Shown: piece after piece, positions 25,575-33,762 of the stretch | Numbering within the stretch: the first letter of the stretch is position 1 | How the letters are laid out: each line of letters begins with the position of its first letter | NCBI GenBank assembly: GCA_001689485.1 | Contig: LUJQ01000027.1 | Location: 1 to 33,762 of the forward strand | DNA from: Bacteroidales bacterium M6 | GTDB lineage: Bacteria > Bacteroidota > Bacteroidia > Bacteroidales > Muribaculaceae | DNA: 33,762 nucleotides | Direction of reading: 5' to 3' | The notes under the pieces: generated by a model | Database searches by the model: none | What the model was told of the DNA's origin: nothing | Seen by the model: the letters and a program-made list of their open reading frames with translations, nothing else | Position numbers and translations under genes: made by a program

Positions 25575-27068
25575 ATGAAATTCAGATATATCCACATAGC
25601 ATTGATGGCGGCAGCCTCGCTAGCGCTCCCCTCATGCAGCGACAATGACTACACCGAACTTGACAAAGGGTCGGTGGAGCTTGCCCTCACCGCCGACAAG
25701 GCCGAAACCGTGCTCAGCGAGCAGAACCACGCAGTCGAAGCCATAGCCCTGTCATGGACAACCGGGACAAACCACGGCACCGGCAACCGCATCAGCTACA
25801 CCCTCGAACTGGCCGAAGCCGGGACGGGTTTCGCCAACCCGCATATCATAAAGGAAGCCGAGCAACAGGTTTATTCCTGGAAACCTACCGTGGAAGAGCT
25901 CAACACTTTGGTGCGTTCGCAATTCGGCACACTTCCCGGAGAAGCTCTTGCAATAGAAGCACGCATCACCGCCGCAGTAACCGGCTTCGACGATGTGCAG
26001 ACATCTGTAACCCAATTCACCGTAACACCCTACGAACCTGTAACGCCAACCCTCTACCTCATCGGAGATGCGACCCCCAACGGATGGGCAGCAGACAATG
26101 CCGCCGAAATGACCCGCTCCGACAACGGTGTGTTTACATGGACAGGCAACCTCTCACCGGGCAACTTCAAATTTATCACCACATTAGGACAATTCCTCCC
26201 ATCCTATAACAATAACGGCAACGGGCAACTCGTTTATAGGACATCCGACGACCAGCCTGACCTGCAATTCAACATTGAAGAGGCTCACTGCTACAAGGTT
26301 GACGTCAACCTGCTCGACCTCACCATCACATATACGCAGACCGAAGGGGTAGCACCTCCCTACGACCAGCTATATTTCGTCGGAAACGAAACCGACTGGG
26401 GTTTCCGACAGATGTCGCAGGACCCGCTCGACCCGTTCCTGTTCCGCATCGGGGTATTCTTCTCCAAGGGAGGGGAATTCAAGTTCGGAACAGCCGAAGG
26501 TTCTTGGGAAAACATGTACAAGGCGGCACATGCCGATGCCCCCTACACCGACCAGGCAGTGGAATTCGTCAAAGGGTTCGACCCCGACAACAAATGGGTG
26601 CTTACCCCCGGCGAAACCAACCTTGCCTACAAAATCTGCCTTGACATACGTCCGGGTGCAGAACGCATGATGATGACGCTCTTCACCCCCTACACAGAAA
26701 TGTATATGGTCGGTGACGCGACACCCAACGGATGGGATCTCGGCAACGCGACCCCGATGACACAGGATGCTGCCGACGCAAACATTTTCACCTGGAGCGG
26801 CCACCTGAACACAGGCGAGATGAAATTCTCACCCGATAAACAGGATGACTGGAACGGGGCATGGTTCATGGCGGCATCGAACGGCGAAGAACCCACCGGC
26901 ACCACCCAGAAAGTGACTTTCATCAATAAGAGTGACAACGGATGCCAGGAGCAGTATAAGGATATTTCCATAGGAGGCATCGACAACAAATGGCGAATCG
27001 TCGAGGCCGGAAACTACACGGTAACCCTCAACCAGCTTCTTGAGGAAGTGACCATAGTCCGCAACTGA
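25575..27068 (+). CDS. SusE/SusF-like surface glycan-binding lipoprotein with three C-terminal binding modules
   Basis: This 497-residue lipoprotein (signal MKFRYIHIALMAAASLALPSC, Cys21) has an N-terminal SusE domain about 25-150, with LSWTTGTNHGTG, and then three SusE/F-type modules starting near residues 159, 265 and 375. Each begins with a similar strand: LYLIGDATPNGW, LYFVGNETDWGF and MYMVGDATPNGW. SusE and SusF of the starch system use such modules to hold alpha-glucan at the cell surface. Modules one and three are very similar, so they probably arose by duplication, while the middle one has diverged. It lies 21 nt after susD. Binding residues (for example the Trp in NGW) are kept, which suggests that the modules are functional; the specific glucan is inferred. 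Confidence 0.88.
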   Translation: MKFRYIHIALMAAASLALPSCSDNDYTELDKGSVELALTADKAETVLSEQNHAVEAIALSWTTGTNHGTGNRISYTLELAEAGTGFANPHIIKEAEQQVYSWKPTVEELNTLVRSQFGTLPGEALAIEARITAAVTGFDDVQTSVTQFTVTPYEPVTPTLYLIGDATPNGWAADNAAEMTRSDNGVFTWTGNLSPGNFKFITTLGQFLPSYNNNGNGQLVYRTSDDQPDLQFNIEEAHCYKVDVNLLDLTITYTQTEGVAPPYDQLYFVGNETDWGFRQMSQDPLDPFLFRIGVFFSKGGEFKFGTAEGSWENMYKAAHADAPYTDQAVEFVKGFDPDNKWVLTPGETNLAYKICLDIRPGAERMMMTLFTPYTEMYMVGDATPNGWDLGNATPMTQDAADANIFTWSGHLNTGEMKFSPDKQDDWNGAWFMAASNGEEPTGTTQKVTFINKSDNGCQEQYKDISIGGIDNKWRIVEAGNYTVTLNQLLEEVTIVRN

Positions 27069-27129
27069 CACTCTCAAGGAACTGGCCACATCCGGTTTTG
27101 AAGCATATATGATCGAACATTGCAAAAAC

Positions 27130-28947
27130 ATGTATAAAATGAATCTTCTCATAGCAGGACTGGCGTTGCTCTCGGCTGCCTGCAGCGACGGTAACACCGC
27201 ACCCGGAAACGAGCCTGCCCCCACACCAGGGGGAGGCCCGTCGGGAGGTGTATCCGATGTAACCGACATAAACTCCAACCTCTCCATCGACCTCGTCACC
27301 GACAAAGCATGTTACCGCCCCGGCGAAACCGTGCGGTTCACAGCATCCGGCCTTCACGCAGGTGCCAAGGTGCGCTACCGCCACGGCGCCGAAGTGGAAA
27401 AAGAGGAAAATCTCACAGTCACACAATGGGAATGGACTCCTGCCGGTGCCGATTTCACCGGTTACATGGTGGAAATCTACCAACCCGGCGACAATCACAG
27501 CGAGACAATCCTCGGCACAATAGCCGTCGACGTATCAAGCGACTGGACACGATTCCCACGCTATGGCTTTGTTGCCACATTCGACGAATCGAAACTGGCC
27601 GACGGCGTTATAGAACGGGAGATGGACTTCCTGAACCGTTGCCACATCAACGGCGTGCAGTTCCAGGACTGGCACAACAAACACCACTGGCCCCTTGGCG
27701 GCACGCGCGACAACCTTCTAGAGGTCTATAAAGATATTGCCAACCGCGACGTCTACACAGCCGTTGTGAAGAAATATATCGACGTGCAACACTCCTTGGG
27801 GATGAAGTCCATGTTCTATAACCTCTGCTTCGGCGCACTCGATGACGCCGCTGCCGACGGGGTGAAAGAGCAATGGTACGCCTTCCGCAATGACCGCCGT
27901 GGCGACAAGGACTACCATTCGCTCCCCGATTCATGGAAGAGCAATATCTTCCTGCTCGACCCGGCAAACAAGGAATGGCAGGAATATATCGGCGACCGTA
28001 ACGACGATGTGTATGCCAATTTCGATTTCGACGGCTACCAGATTGACCAGCTCGGAGGTCGTGCCGACCTATATGACTATGACGGCAACCGCATCAACCT
28101 CCCCAAAGGCTATGCCTCGTTTATCGACGCAATGAAAACCCGTCACCCGTCGAAACGACTCGTGATGAATGCTGTCAGCAGCTACGGTGCATCACAGATT
28201 GCGGGTTCGGGCAAAGTTGATTTCTGCTATAACGAGGTTTGGAACGACGAGCCTGAATTTGCCGACCTGCACAAGATTATAAAGGCCAACGACTCCTACA
28301 GTTCCAACTCGCTCCGCACGGTTTTTGCCGCCTATATGAACTACGACAAGGCCGGAAGTTCGACAGGCGAATTCAACACCCCCGGCGTGTTGATGGCCGA
28401 CGCGGTGATGATGGCTCTCGGCGGTTCGCACCTCGAATTGGGCGACCACATGCTCTCGCGTGAATATTTCCCGGCAACACCATTGGAAATGAGCGAGGAA
28501 CTGCGCACGGCCATGATACGCTACTACGACTTCATGACGGCCTACCAGAACCTGTTGCGCGGCACCTCCACCCAAACCGAGTTCCAGGCAGACATGTCAT
28601 GCCCTGACCCTTCGAAAAAGATAACCGTAGCCGCATGGCCTCCTAAAAAGGGGAATATTACCACTTATGCGAAAAAAGTCGGCGATGCCGACGTTATCCA
28701 CCTGCTGAATTTCCTCAACATCGACAACCTGAGCTGGCGCGACCTACAGGGGAAGCGAACCGCCCCTAGGCTGACCCGTGAGTTGCCGCTCTCAATCAAT
28801 TACAGCAAAAAGGTGAACCGCATTTGGACTGCCTCGCCCGACTATCACGGCGGTGCGGTTGTGGAACTGCCTTTCAGCCAGACCGACGGCAAGGTGACAT
28901 TCATCCTCCCGTCGCTCAAATACTGGTCGATGATTGTCATCGAATAA
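27130..28947 (+). CDS. GH66 family surface endo-dextranase-like lipoprotein
   Basis: This 605-residue protein has a lipoprotein signal (MYKMNLLIAGLALLSAAC), an N-terminal beta domain, and a GH66 catalytic barrel starting near residue 140 (RYGFVATFDESK). ATG at 27130 was chosen so that Lys precedes the hydrophobic core; 27109 and 27139 are alternatives. The nucleophile should be Asp306 in DFDGYQIDQLGG and the acid/base Glu369 in DFCYNEVWND, a spacing of 63 residues, close to the Asp385/Glu453 spacing of S. mutans dextranase. GH66 enzymes cut internal alpha-1,6-glucosidic bonds of dextran, and some make cyclic isomaltooligosaccharides; no inserted CBM35 region is seen, favouring plain hydrolysis. 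Placed at the surface, it would make oligosaccharides for SusC/D. Confidence 0.88.
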   Translation: MYKMNLLIAGLALLSAACSDGNTAPGNEPAPTPGGGPSGGVSDVTDINSNLSIDLVTDKACYRPGETVRFTASGLHAGAKVRYRHGAEVEKEENLTVTQWEWTPAGADFTGYMVEIYQPGDNHSETILGTIAVDVSSDWTRFPRYGFVATFDESKLADGVIEREMDFLNRCHINGVQFQDWHNKHHWPLGGTRDNLLEVYKDIANRDVYTAVVKKYIDVQHSLGMKSMFYNLCFGALDDAAADGVKEQWYAFRNDRRGDKDYHSLPDSWKSNIFLLDPANKEWQEYIGDRNDDVYANFDFDGYQIDQLGGRADLYDYDGNRINLPKGYASFIDAMKTRHPSKRLVMNAVSSYGASQIAGSGKVDFCYNEVWNDEPEFADLHKIIKANDSYSSNSLRTVFAAYMNYDKAGSSTGEFNTPGVLMADAVMMALGGSHLELGDHMLSREYFPATPLEMSEELRTAMIRYYDFMTAYQNLLRGTSTQTEFQADMSCPDPSKKITVAAWPPKKGNITTYAKKVGDADVIHLLNFLNIDNLSWRDLQGKRTAPRLTRELPLSINYSKKVNRIWTASPDYHGGAVVELPFSQTDGKVTFILPSLKYWSMIVIE

Positions 28948-28971
28948 TCCTCCCACGGAATCTTACTTACG

Positions 28972-28995
28972 GCGTGGAGCTTGCAAGCTCCACGC
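28972..28995 (+). terminator. 24-bp perfect palindrome between the GH66 and GH97 genes
   Basis: GCGTGGAGCTTG and CAAGCTCCACGC form an uninterrupted palindrome, followed by ATTTTACGC. It lies 25 nt after the GH66 stop and 29 nt before the GH97 start. It may partly stop transcription or protect mRNA ends and so lower GH97 relative to the surface proteins. Confidence 0.5.
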
Positions 28996-29024
28996 ATTTT
29001 ACGCTATAAAACAACACTATATCA

Positions 29025-31130
29025 ATGAGAAACAAGTTTTTTGCTGCGGCAATGGCCGCAATCCCGATGCTCGCTGCAGCAGTGGAAGTGACATCGCCCG
29101 ACGGCAACATCAAAGTCACAGTCGATGTTCCGGGCGGAGTTCCTACCTACTCCATGACATTCGGCGACAAAAACGTTGTGAAGCCTTCGAAATTAGGCAT
29201 TGAACTTGTCAACGACACAGACCTCACTGACGGGTTTGAAATCACCGGCACCAAAACACTCCCGTTCGACGAGACGTGGCAACCCGTATGGGGCGAGACC
29301 CGCGACATCCGCAACCATTACAACGAACTCCTGGTGGAGATGAAACAGCCCGCAACCGACAGGCTGATGAACCTGCGTTTCCGTGTCTACGACGACGGGA
29401 TGGGATTCCGCTACGAATTCCCACAGCAAAAGAACCTGGTATATTTCGTTGTCAAAGAGGAGCATTCGCAATTCGCCATGGACGGCGACCACACCGCATG
29501 GTGGATTGCAGGCGACTACGACACCCAGGAATACGACTACACCGAATCGCGCCTGTCGGAAATCCGTTCGCTCATGGACGGAGCCATAACCCCCAATTCC
29601 TCACAGACACAGTTCTCACCCACCGGGGTGCAGACCTCCTTGCAGATGAAAACCGACAACGGCCTTTACATCAACCTGCACGAGGCCGCATTGGTCGACT
29701 ATTCATGCATGCATCTGAATCTCGACGACAAAAACATGGTGTTCGAATCATGGCTTACACCTGATGCAAAAGGGAACAAAGCCTATATGCAGGCACCAAC
29801 AAAAACCCCATGGCGCACCGTCATGGTAAGCGACGACGCCCGCGACATGCTCGCCTCAAACCTTATCCTCAACCTCAACGAACCATGTGCCTACGATGAC
29901 ACATCATGGATAAAGCCTGTGAAATATGTGGGCGTATGGTGGGAGATGATAGGCCACGGAAAGGAATGGAGCTACACCTACGACCTCCCCTCGGTGAAAC
30001 TCGAAACCCTCGACTACACCAAGACAAAGCCTCACGGACGCCATCCGGCCAACACCGAAAACGTGAAACGCTACATAGACTTCGCCGCCGAACATGGCTT
30101 CGACCAGGTGCTTGTGGAAGGGTGGAACATAGGCTGGGAGGACTGGTTCGGCAAATCGAAGGACTACGTGTTCGACTTCGTGACCCCGTATCCCGATTTC
30201 GACCTCGAAGGGCTTAACGCCTATGCCGCCTCGAAGGGTGTGAAACTCATGATGCACCACGAAACATCAGGCTCGGTGAGAAACTACGAACGCCACATGA
30301 AACAGGCTTACGAGCTTATGAACAAGTATGGCTACAACGCCGTCAAAAGCGGATATGTGGGCGATATGATTCCCCGTGGCGAGCATCACTACGGACAGTG
30401 GCTCAACAACCACTACCTGTATGCGGTCACAGAGGCTGCCAAACATAAAATCATGGTCAACGCCCACGAGGCTGTGCGACCCACCGGACTCTGCCGCACA
30501 TATCCCAACCTCATAGGCAACGAATCGGCCCGTGGCACGGAATATGAATCATTCTCAGGCAACAAACCGTTCCACACCACCGTGCTACCGTTCACCCGCC
30601 TCCAAGGGGGCCCGATGGACTACACCCCCGGCATCTTCGAAATGAACATGCAGAAGGTCAACCCCACAAGCGTAGGCCACGTCAACAGCACCCTGGCACG
30701 ACAGCTGGCACTTTATGTTACGATGTACAGCCCCTTGCAGATGGCTGCCGACGTGCCGGAATCCTACGAACGTTTCATGGACGCATTCCAGTTCATAAAA
30801 GATGTGGCCGTTGACTGGGACGACAGCAAATACCTCGAAGCAGAACCGGGACGTTACATAGTTGCCGCGCGCAAAGCAAAGGGTACAGACAACTGGTTTG
30901 TGGGATGCACCGCGTCCGAACACGGGCATGCAACCGAGCTGCCTCTCGACTTCCTCGACAAAGGGCGCAAATACGAGGCGATAATCTATGCCGACGCCCC
31001 CGATGCCCACTACATGGATAACCCCCAGGCTTACACCATTACACGGAAAACCGTAACCTCCAAAACAAAACTGAAACTGAAAGCAGCCCCCGGCGGTGGT
31101 TTCGCGATATCAATCAAACCTGTCGGCTGA
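29025..31130 (+). CDS. GH97 alpha-glucosidase, SusB-type (inverting)
   Basis: This 701-residue exported enzyme (signal MRNKFFAAAMAAIPMLAAA) is very close to SusB of B. thetaiotaomicron. The calcium-dependent inverting site is intact: Glu413 in HHETS, Glu482 in VNAHEAVRP and Glu506 in ARGTEYE. Their spacings (69 and 24) equal those of SusB Glu439, Glu508 and Glu532. The N-terminal beta-sandwich (VTSPDGNIKVTVDV), the barrel and a C-terminal beta domain ending GGGFAISIK are all present. SusB-type enzymes release glucose from alpha-1,4 and alpha-1,6 oligosaccharides in the periplasm, which suits the GH66 products. It is the last gene of the susC operon and is followed by a strong terminator at 31186-31222. 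Confidence 0.95.
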   Translation: MRNKFFAAAMAAIPMLAAAVEVTSPDGNIKVTVDVPGGVPTYSMTFGDKNVVKPSKLGIELVNDTDLTDGFEITGTKTLPFDETWQPVWGETRDIRNHYNELLVEMKQPATDRLMNLRFRVYDDGMGFRYEFPQQKNLVYFVVKEEHSQFAMDGDHTAWWIAGDYDTQEYDYTESRLSEIRSLMDGAITPNSSQTQFSPTGVQTSLQMKTDNGLYINLHEAALVDYSCMHLNLDDKNMVFESWLTPDAKGNKAYMQAPTKTPWRTVMVSDDARDMLASNLILNLNEPCAYDDTSWIKPVKYVGVWWEMIGHGKEWSYTYDLPSVKLETLDYTKTKPHGRHPANTENVKRYIDFAAEHGFDQVLVEGWNIGWEDWFGKSKDYVFDFVTPYPDFDLEGLNAYAASKGVKLMMHHETSGSVRNYERHMKQAYELMNKYGYNAVKSGYVGDMIPRGEHHYGQWLNNHYLYAVTEAAKHKIMVNAHEAVRPTGLCRTYPNLIGNESARGTEYESFSGNKPFHTTVLPFTRLQGGPMDYTPGIFEMNMQKVNPTSVGHVNSTLARQLALYVTMYSPLQMAADVPESYERFMDAFQFIKDVAVDWDDSKYLEAEPGRYIVAARKAKGTDNWFVGCTASEHGHATELPLDFLDKGRKYEAIIYADAPDAHYMDNPQAYTITRKTVTSKTKLKLKAAPGGGFAISIKPVG

Positions 31131-31185
31131 AACCTACCGGCCGTCCTGCTACTCAATAGATTTAGGCAACTTAGGTACAATCAGG

Positions 31186-31223
31186 AACGGGCGTTGTGTC
31201 GGAATATGACACAACGCCCGTTT
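31186..31223 (+). terminator. Rho-independent terminator after the susC operon
   Basis: AACGGGCGTTGTGTC (31186-31200) pairs perfectly with GACACAACGCCCGTT (31208-31222) around a 7-nt loop, followed by TTAAAATAT, 56 nt after the GH97 stop. Confidence 0.8.
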
Positions 31224-31402
31224 AAAATATCCGGCAAATCCCTGCAAAGCAAACCTTCAAAAAGCTGTTGCCTGTAGATTAATCAACCCGGATGTCAATC
31301 TAACAATAGTTTCAAAAAAATTTCAACCAAACTTAGAGGGTGTTTAATAATAAATGTTAAATTCCCGGTGGCGTATCTTTTAGCTAAATTGCTATAAATG
31401 AA

Positions 31403-31430
31403 GAAGGAGCGTAGCGAGCTACGTGACTGA
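31403..31430 (+). repeat. Left 28-nt hairpin cap of the MITE-like element
   Basis: GAAGGAGCGTAGCGAGCT, continuing to GACTGA at 31430, contains the perfect hairpin CGTAGC-GA-GCTACG (31410-31423). It sits at the tip of the longer stem whose arms begin GGCGT (31370) and end ACGCC (31461). Confidence 0.75.
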
Positions 31431-31561
31431 TGAATTTTAGCAATTCAGCAAAAGAGACGCCAAGGCGGGGGTAACTTTAAAAATCCATTAATTCAAAAAA
31501 TAATGTTGATACAGAAATTACCATTCCACTCGAAAATCACGGGCGCCTTTAGCTCTTCATT

Positions 31562-31589
31562 TCAGTCACATAGCTCGCTATGCTCCTTC
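31562..31589 (-). repeat. Right 28-nt hairpin cap of the MITE-like element (inverted copy)
   Basis: Read on the minus strand, this matches the left cap at 26 of 28 positions. The two differences are partners in one base pair of the stem (CATAGC-GA-GCTATG instead of CGTAGC-GA-GCTACG). It tips a stem with perfect 11-bp base CGAAAATCACG (31531-31541) and CGTGATTTTCG (31611-31621). Confidence 0.75.
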
Positions 31590-31654
31590 AATTCAGAGCA
31601 AAATTCGCCACGTGATTTTCGGCCGGGAATTAACATTTATTATTAAACACCCTC

Positions 31655-33649
31655 TTAGTCAATCCTGATTGCGAAGCCTCCGCCTGGGGCAAGGTGCATG
31701 TCAAGAACCATATCGGCATTGACATCCTTCTCAACACGCTTGTAATCGCTCCCCTTGCGGTGGGCGTTAACCCCGTCGCGGAATATAACCGCCTTATGGC
31801 TGCCCGGAGCCAGGAAGGAAAGGTCAACTTTGATGTCGCGTGGTGTGCGGTCGGTGATACCGCCCACATACCATGAATTGCCCTTGCGGCGTGCCGTCAC
31901 TATATATTCCCCCATCGAGGCATCGAGCACACGGGTCTCATCCCATGTCGTAGGTACTTCGGCAATAAACCCCGTGCATTCCGGCTCGCGACGGTAATTG
32001 CTAGGGCTGTCGCAAAGCATGTTTAGCGGGGAATCGAAAATCATATACAAGGCCAGCTGGCGGCAACGTGTACCCTGGCTCATCGGCTCGGAATTGCTGG
32101 GACGGTAGCTGCCCGGCACCCCGTTGAGCATAGCCCCCTGGGTATAGTCCATCGGCCCGGCAAGCTGACGCAGGAACGGTATGGTAACATCGTTTTTAAT
32201 CTGGTCCACATCCTTTTCCTGGGCCCATTTCAGTTGCTCAAGGCCGTTGACACCCTCGAAATTCAGGACATTCGGCCAAGTGCGGTTCATCCCTGCAGGT
32301 TTATGGGTCCCGTGAAGGTCGAGCACAAGGTGATGACGCGCGGCTGTTTCGGCTGCCCTATAATTGAAATCGGTCATAACCTGGTCATCGCGGTCCATGA
32401 AGTCGACCTTGAACCCCTTTATACCCATATCGGCATAATGGCGGCACACATTCTCCATATCACGGTCGAATGCATAATATCCCGCCCACAAAATCAAGCC
32501 CACCCCCTTTTTGGCAGCATAATCCACGAGTTCCGGCAGGTTGATGTTGTCAACCACCTGCATCAGGTCGGCCTGGAGGTTCACAGCCCATCCTTCGTCA
32601 AGAATCACATATTCGATACCTTTCTCAGCAGCAAAGTCGATATAAGCCTTATAGGTATCGTTATTGACACCGGTTTTGAAATCAACTCCTTCCAGGTTCC
32701 AGTCGTTCCACCATTCCCATGCCACCTTTCCGGGCTTGATCCAGGAGGTATCGGCAACACGTGAAGGGTCGGAAAGCAGATAGCTGATATTGCTTGCCGC
32801 AAGGTCTTTATCGTTTTTGGTGACCACGGCGACACGCCACGGGAAACTCCTCGGCCCCTCAACCTTCGCAATAAAGTTTTCACGGTCTTTCACAACCATC
32901 TGCAGGCGGTTATGGCCACCCTGTTCCATGGTTTTCGGACGCTTGGCAAACACCCCCTTCATGCCTGTGCCCATGCCGGTATTGTTGAGGTAAAGACCGG
33001 GGTAATTTTCGAGCGCGGCCTCTGTCATAGCCACCGTAACGCCTTCGGGAGTCTCCACTGCCATAGGCAGAAACACCAGCCGCCCGTTGTCGAGTTGCGA
33101 AACCGGCGCCACAGTGTAGGTGTTTTCAAACGAATTCATAAACTGCGATTCGAAATCGCCGGGGATGCCGGAGCGCACATAAGGTGCAGTGGCTGTGAAA
33201 TCGGCGGGGAACCGGTATTCAACCGTCTCATCAATAATTTCGAACGGTTTCTTATCCTTACATACGAAACGATAGGCCACCGCATCATCGAAAGCGCGGA
33301 ACACCAAAGTCCACCCCTTCCCTATATTCATCGCCAACTCGTTGTAATTGTCGCGTATGCTCTCGGCACGATAGAACGGCGATGGCACCATCTCATCCAC
33401 ACTGTTCCGTTTCACACCGCTCACTTTCGGTTTTTCCCCGAGTTTCACACCGTTCGAAAGCTCCATCCCTATGGCGGAAGGTGAAATTACGGTGTGCCCG
33501 TCGAGCTGCACTTCATACGTCAGTTTCCCCCCGGTCTCGACGATTGCGCTAAGTTGCCCGTCGGGCGAGGTCACCCGGTATTCCTTTGCCGAGATGCCGC
33601 ACAGCGTCATGGCAGGTATCATGGCCAAAGCTAAGGTTCTTTTTTTCAT
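31655..33649 (-). CDS. GH97 retaining glycosidase (alpha-galactosidase-like subtype)
   Basis: This 664-residue exported enzyme (signal MKKRTLALAMIPAMTLCGISA) belongs to the retaining branch of GH97. The nucleophile is Asp416 in KVDFMDRDD and the acid/base Glu471 in NFEGVNGLE, in register with Asp415 and Glu470 of the B. thetaiotaomicron alpha-galactosidase BT1871. The HHETS and NAHE glutamates of the inverting branch are absent here, as expected. The N-terminal sandwich (VTSPDGQLSAIVE) and a C-terminal domain ending APGGGFAIRID are complete. It converges on the SusB-type gene but is transcribed separately. Galactose is the best-known leaving sugar in this branch, but other alpha-linked sugars are possible. 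No TAnnTTTG box is seen in the 113 bases upstream. Confidence 0.92.
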   Translation of the reverse strand: MKKRTLALAMIPAMTLCGISAKEYRVTSPDGQLSAIVETGGKLTYEVQLDGHTVISPSAIGMELSNGVKLGEKPKVSGVKRNSVDEMVPSPFYRAESIRDNYNELAMNIGKGWTLVFRAFDDAVAYRFVCKDKKPFEIIDETVEYRFPADFTATAPYVRSGIPGDFESQFMNSFENTYTVAPVSQLDNGRLVFLPMAVETPEGVTVAMTEAALENYPGLYLNNTGMGTGMKGVFAKRPKTMEQGGHNRLQMVVKDRENFIAKVEGPRSFPWRVAVVTKNDKDLAASNISYLLSDPSRVADTSWIKPGKVAWEWWNDWNLEGVDFKTGVNNDTYKAYIDFAAEKGIEYVILDEGWAVNLQADLMQVVDNINLPELVDYAAKKGVGLILWAGYYAFDRDMENVCRHYADMGIKGFKVDFMDRDDQVMTDFNYRAAETAARHHLVLDLHGTHKPAGMNRTWPNVLNFEGVNGLEQLKWAQEKDVDQIKNDVTIPFLRQLAGPMDYTQGAMLNGVPGSYRPSNSEPMSQGTRCRQLALYMIFDSPLNMLCDSPSNYRREPECTGFIAEVPTTWDETRVLDASMGEYIVTARRKGNSWYVGGITDRTPRDIKVDLSFLAPGSHKAVIFRDGVNAHRKGSDYKRVEKDVNADMVLDMHLAPGGGFAIRID

Positions 33650-33762
33650 TGCTGTGATACTTATAATCCTGGTTTAGATTCTATTAAAAATTCCATTCAC
33701 AATCATTATGACGATTACAGGCGCCTTTTCTTTATATTACTGTCCGCTAAACCATATAAGAG

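Larger units (their letters stand above)
31332..31658. mobile_element. 317-bp MITE-like element with ~30-bp inverted repeats and a 5-bp target duplication
   Basis: Bases 31337-31653 start AGGGTGTTTAATAATAAATG and end with its reverse complement; the inverted repeats continue to TTCCCGG with one single-base indel. The element is flanked on both sides by CTTAG (31332-31336 and 31654-31658), a likely target-site duplication. It encodes no plausible protein. Inside are two imperfect cruciform hairpins (31370-31461 and 31531-31621) in opposite orientation with near-identical caps. It lies between converging GH97 genes, and its right-hand target copy contains the TAA stop of the minus-strand gene. 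It is probably moved by a transposase encoded elsewhere, or is a domesticated bidirectional terminator. Confidence 0.75.

Noticed and set aside
31337..31653. CRISPR array or integron attachment site
   Set aside because: There are only two inverted, non-periodic repeat units and no spacers or integrase. Long terminal inverted repeats with a flanking 5-bp repeat fit a MITE better.
33650..33762. Promoter or operator of the retaining GH97 gene
   Set aside because: No TAnnTTTG box with a spaced TTTG is visible on the minus strand; the true promoter may be weak, activator-dependent or beyond the window.

Overview
The window reads as a chromosomal segment of a Bacteroidales gut bacterium, most like Muribaculaceae. 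It has a SusC/SusD glycan locus, GLPGLI proteins, a gldE-type gene, signal peptides ending in short lipoboxes, and promoters of the Bacteroidetes form (TTTG, about 19-20 nt, TAnnTTTG) rather than the proteobacterial form. No plasmid, prophage, CRISPR array or intact transposase gene is visible. Base composition is GC-rich apart from the first ~1.8 kb, which is visibly more AT-rich.

Layout. (1) 1-2365, + strand: the tail of a probable outer-membrane protein gene, two tandem GLPGLI paralogues and a YdeI/OmdA-type gene. (2) 2491-2742: tRNA-Gln(TTG) on the minus strand, with a long hairpin at its 3' end and a promoter embedded in the preceding terminator. (3) 2824-5857, minus strand: an operon of an M28/glutaminyl-cyclase-like lipoprotein, SufE and a POT peptide transporter. 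(4) 5989-12346, minus strand: a large periplasmic TPR protein, an outer-membrane barrel protein, an AsnA-like protein that appears to have lost its active site, and TrmD. (5) 12574-16473, minus strand: cytidine deaminase, then GldE-like protein, phosphopantetheinyl transferase and a secreted EEP-family hydrolase. (6) 16758-18558, + strand: a membrane-anchored TPR protein and PanB. (7) 18559-19057: an intergenic region with a candidate structured small RNA that has its own promoter and terminator. (8) 19058-33649: a polysaccharide utilization locus.

The locus (8) contains a membrane-spanning regulator with a C-terminal HTH (DUF6377-like), SusC, SusD, a SusE/F-like surface glycan-binding lipoprotein, a GH66 lipoprotein (dextranase family) and a SusB-type GH97. 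A second GH97 of the retaining subtype faces them. Together they predict use of an alpha-1,6-glucan such as dextran: GH66 cuts it at the cell surface, SusC/D/E bind and import oligosaccharides, and GH97 releases glucose in the periplasm. The second GH97 may remove galactosyl or other alpha-linked decorations.

The most unusual structure is a 317-bp non-coding element between the two converging GH97 genes. It has ~30-bp terminal inverted repeats and a 5-bp flanking direct repeat that contains the stop codon of the second GH97 gene. Inside are two cruciform-like hairpins in inverted orientation, whose near-identical 28-nt caps differ only at one base pair, by a compensatory change.
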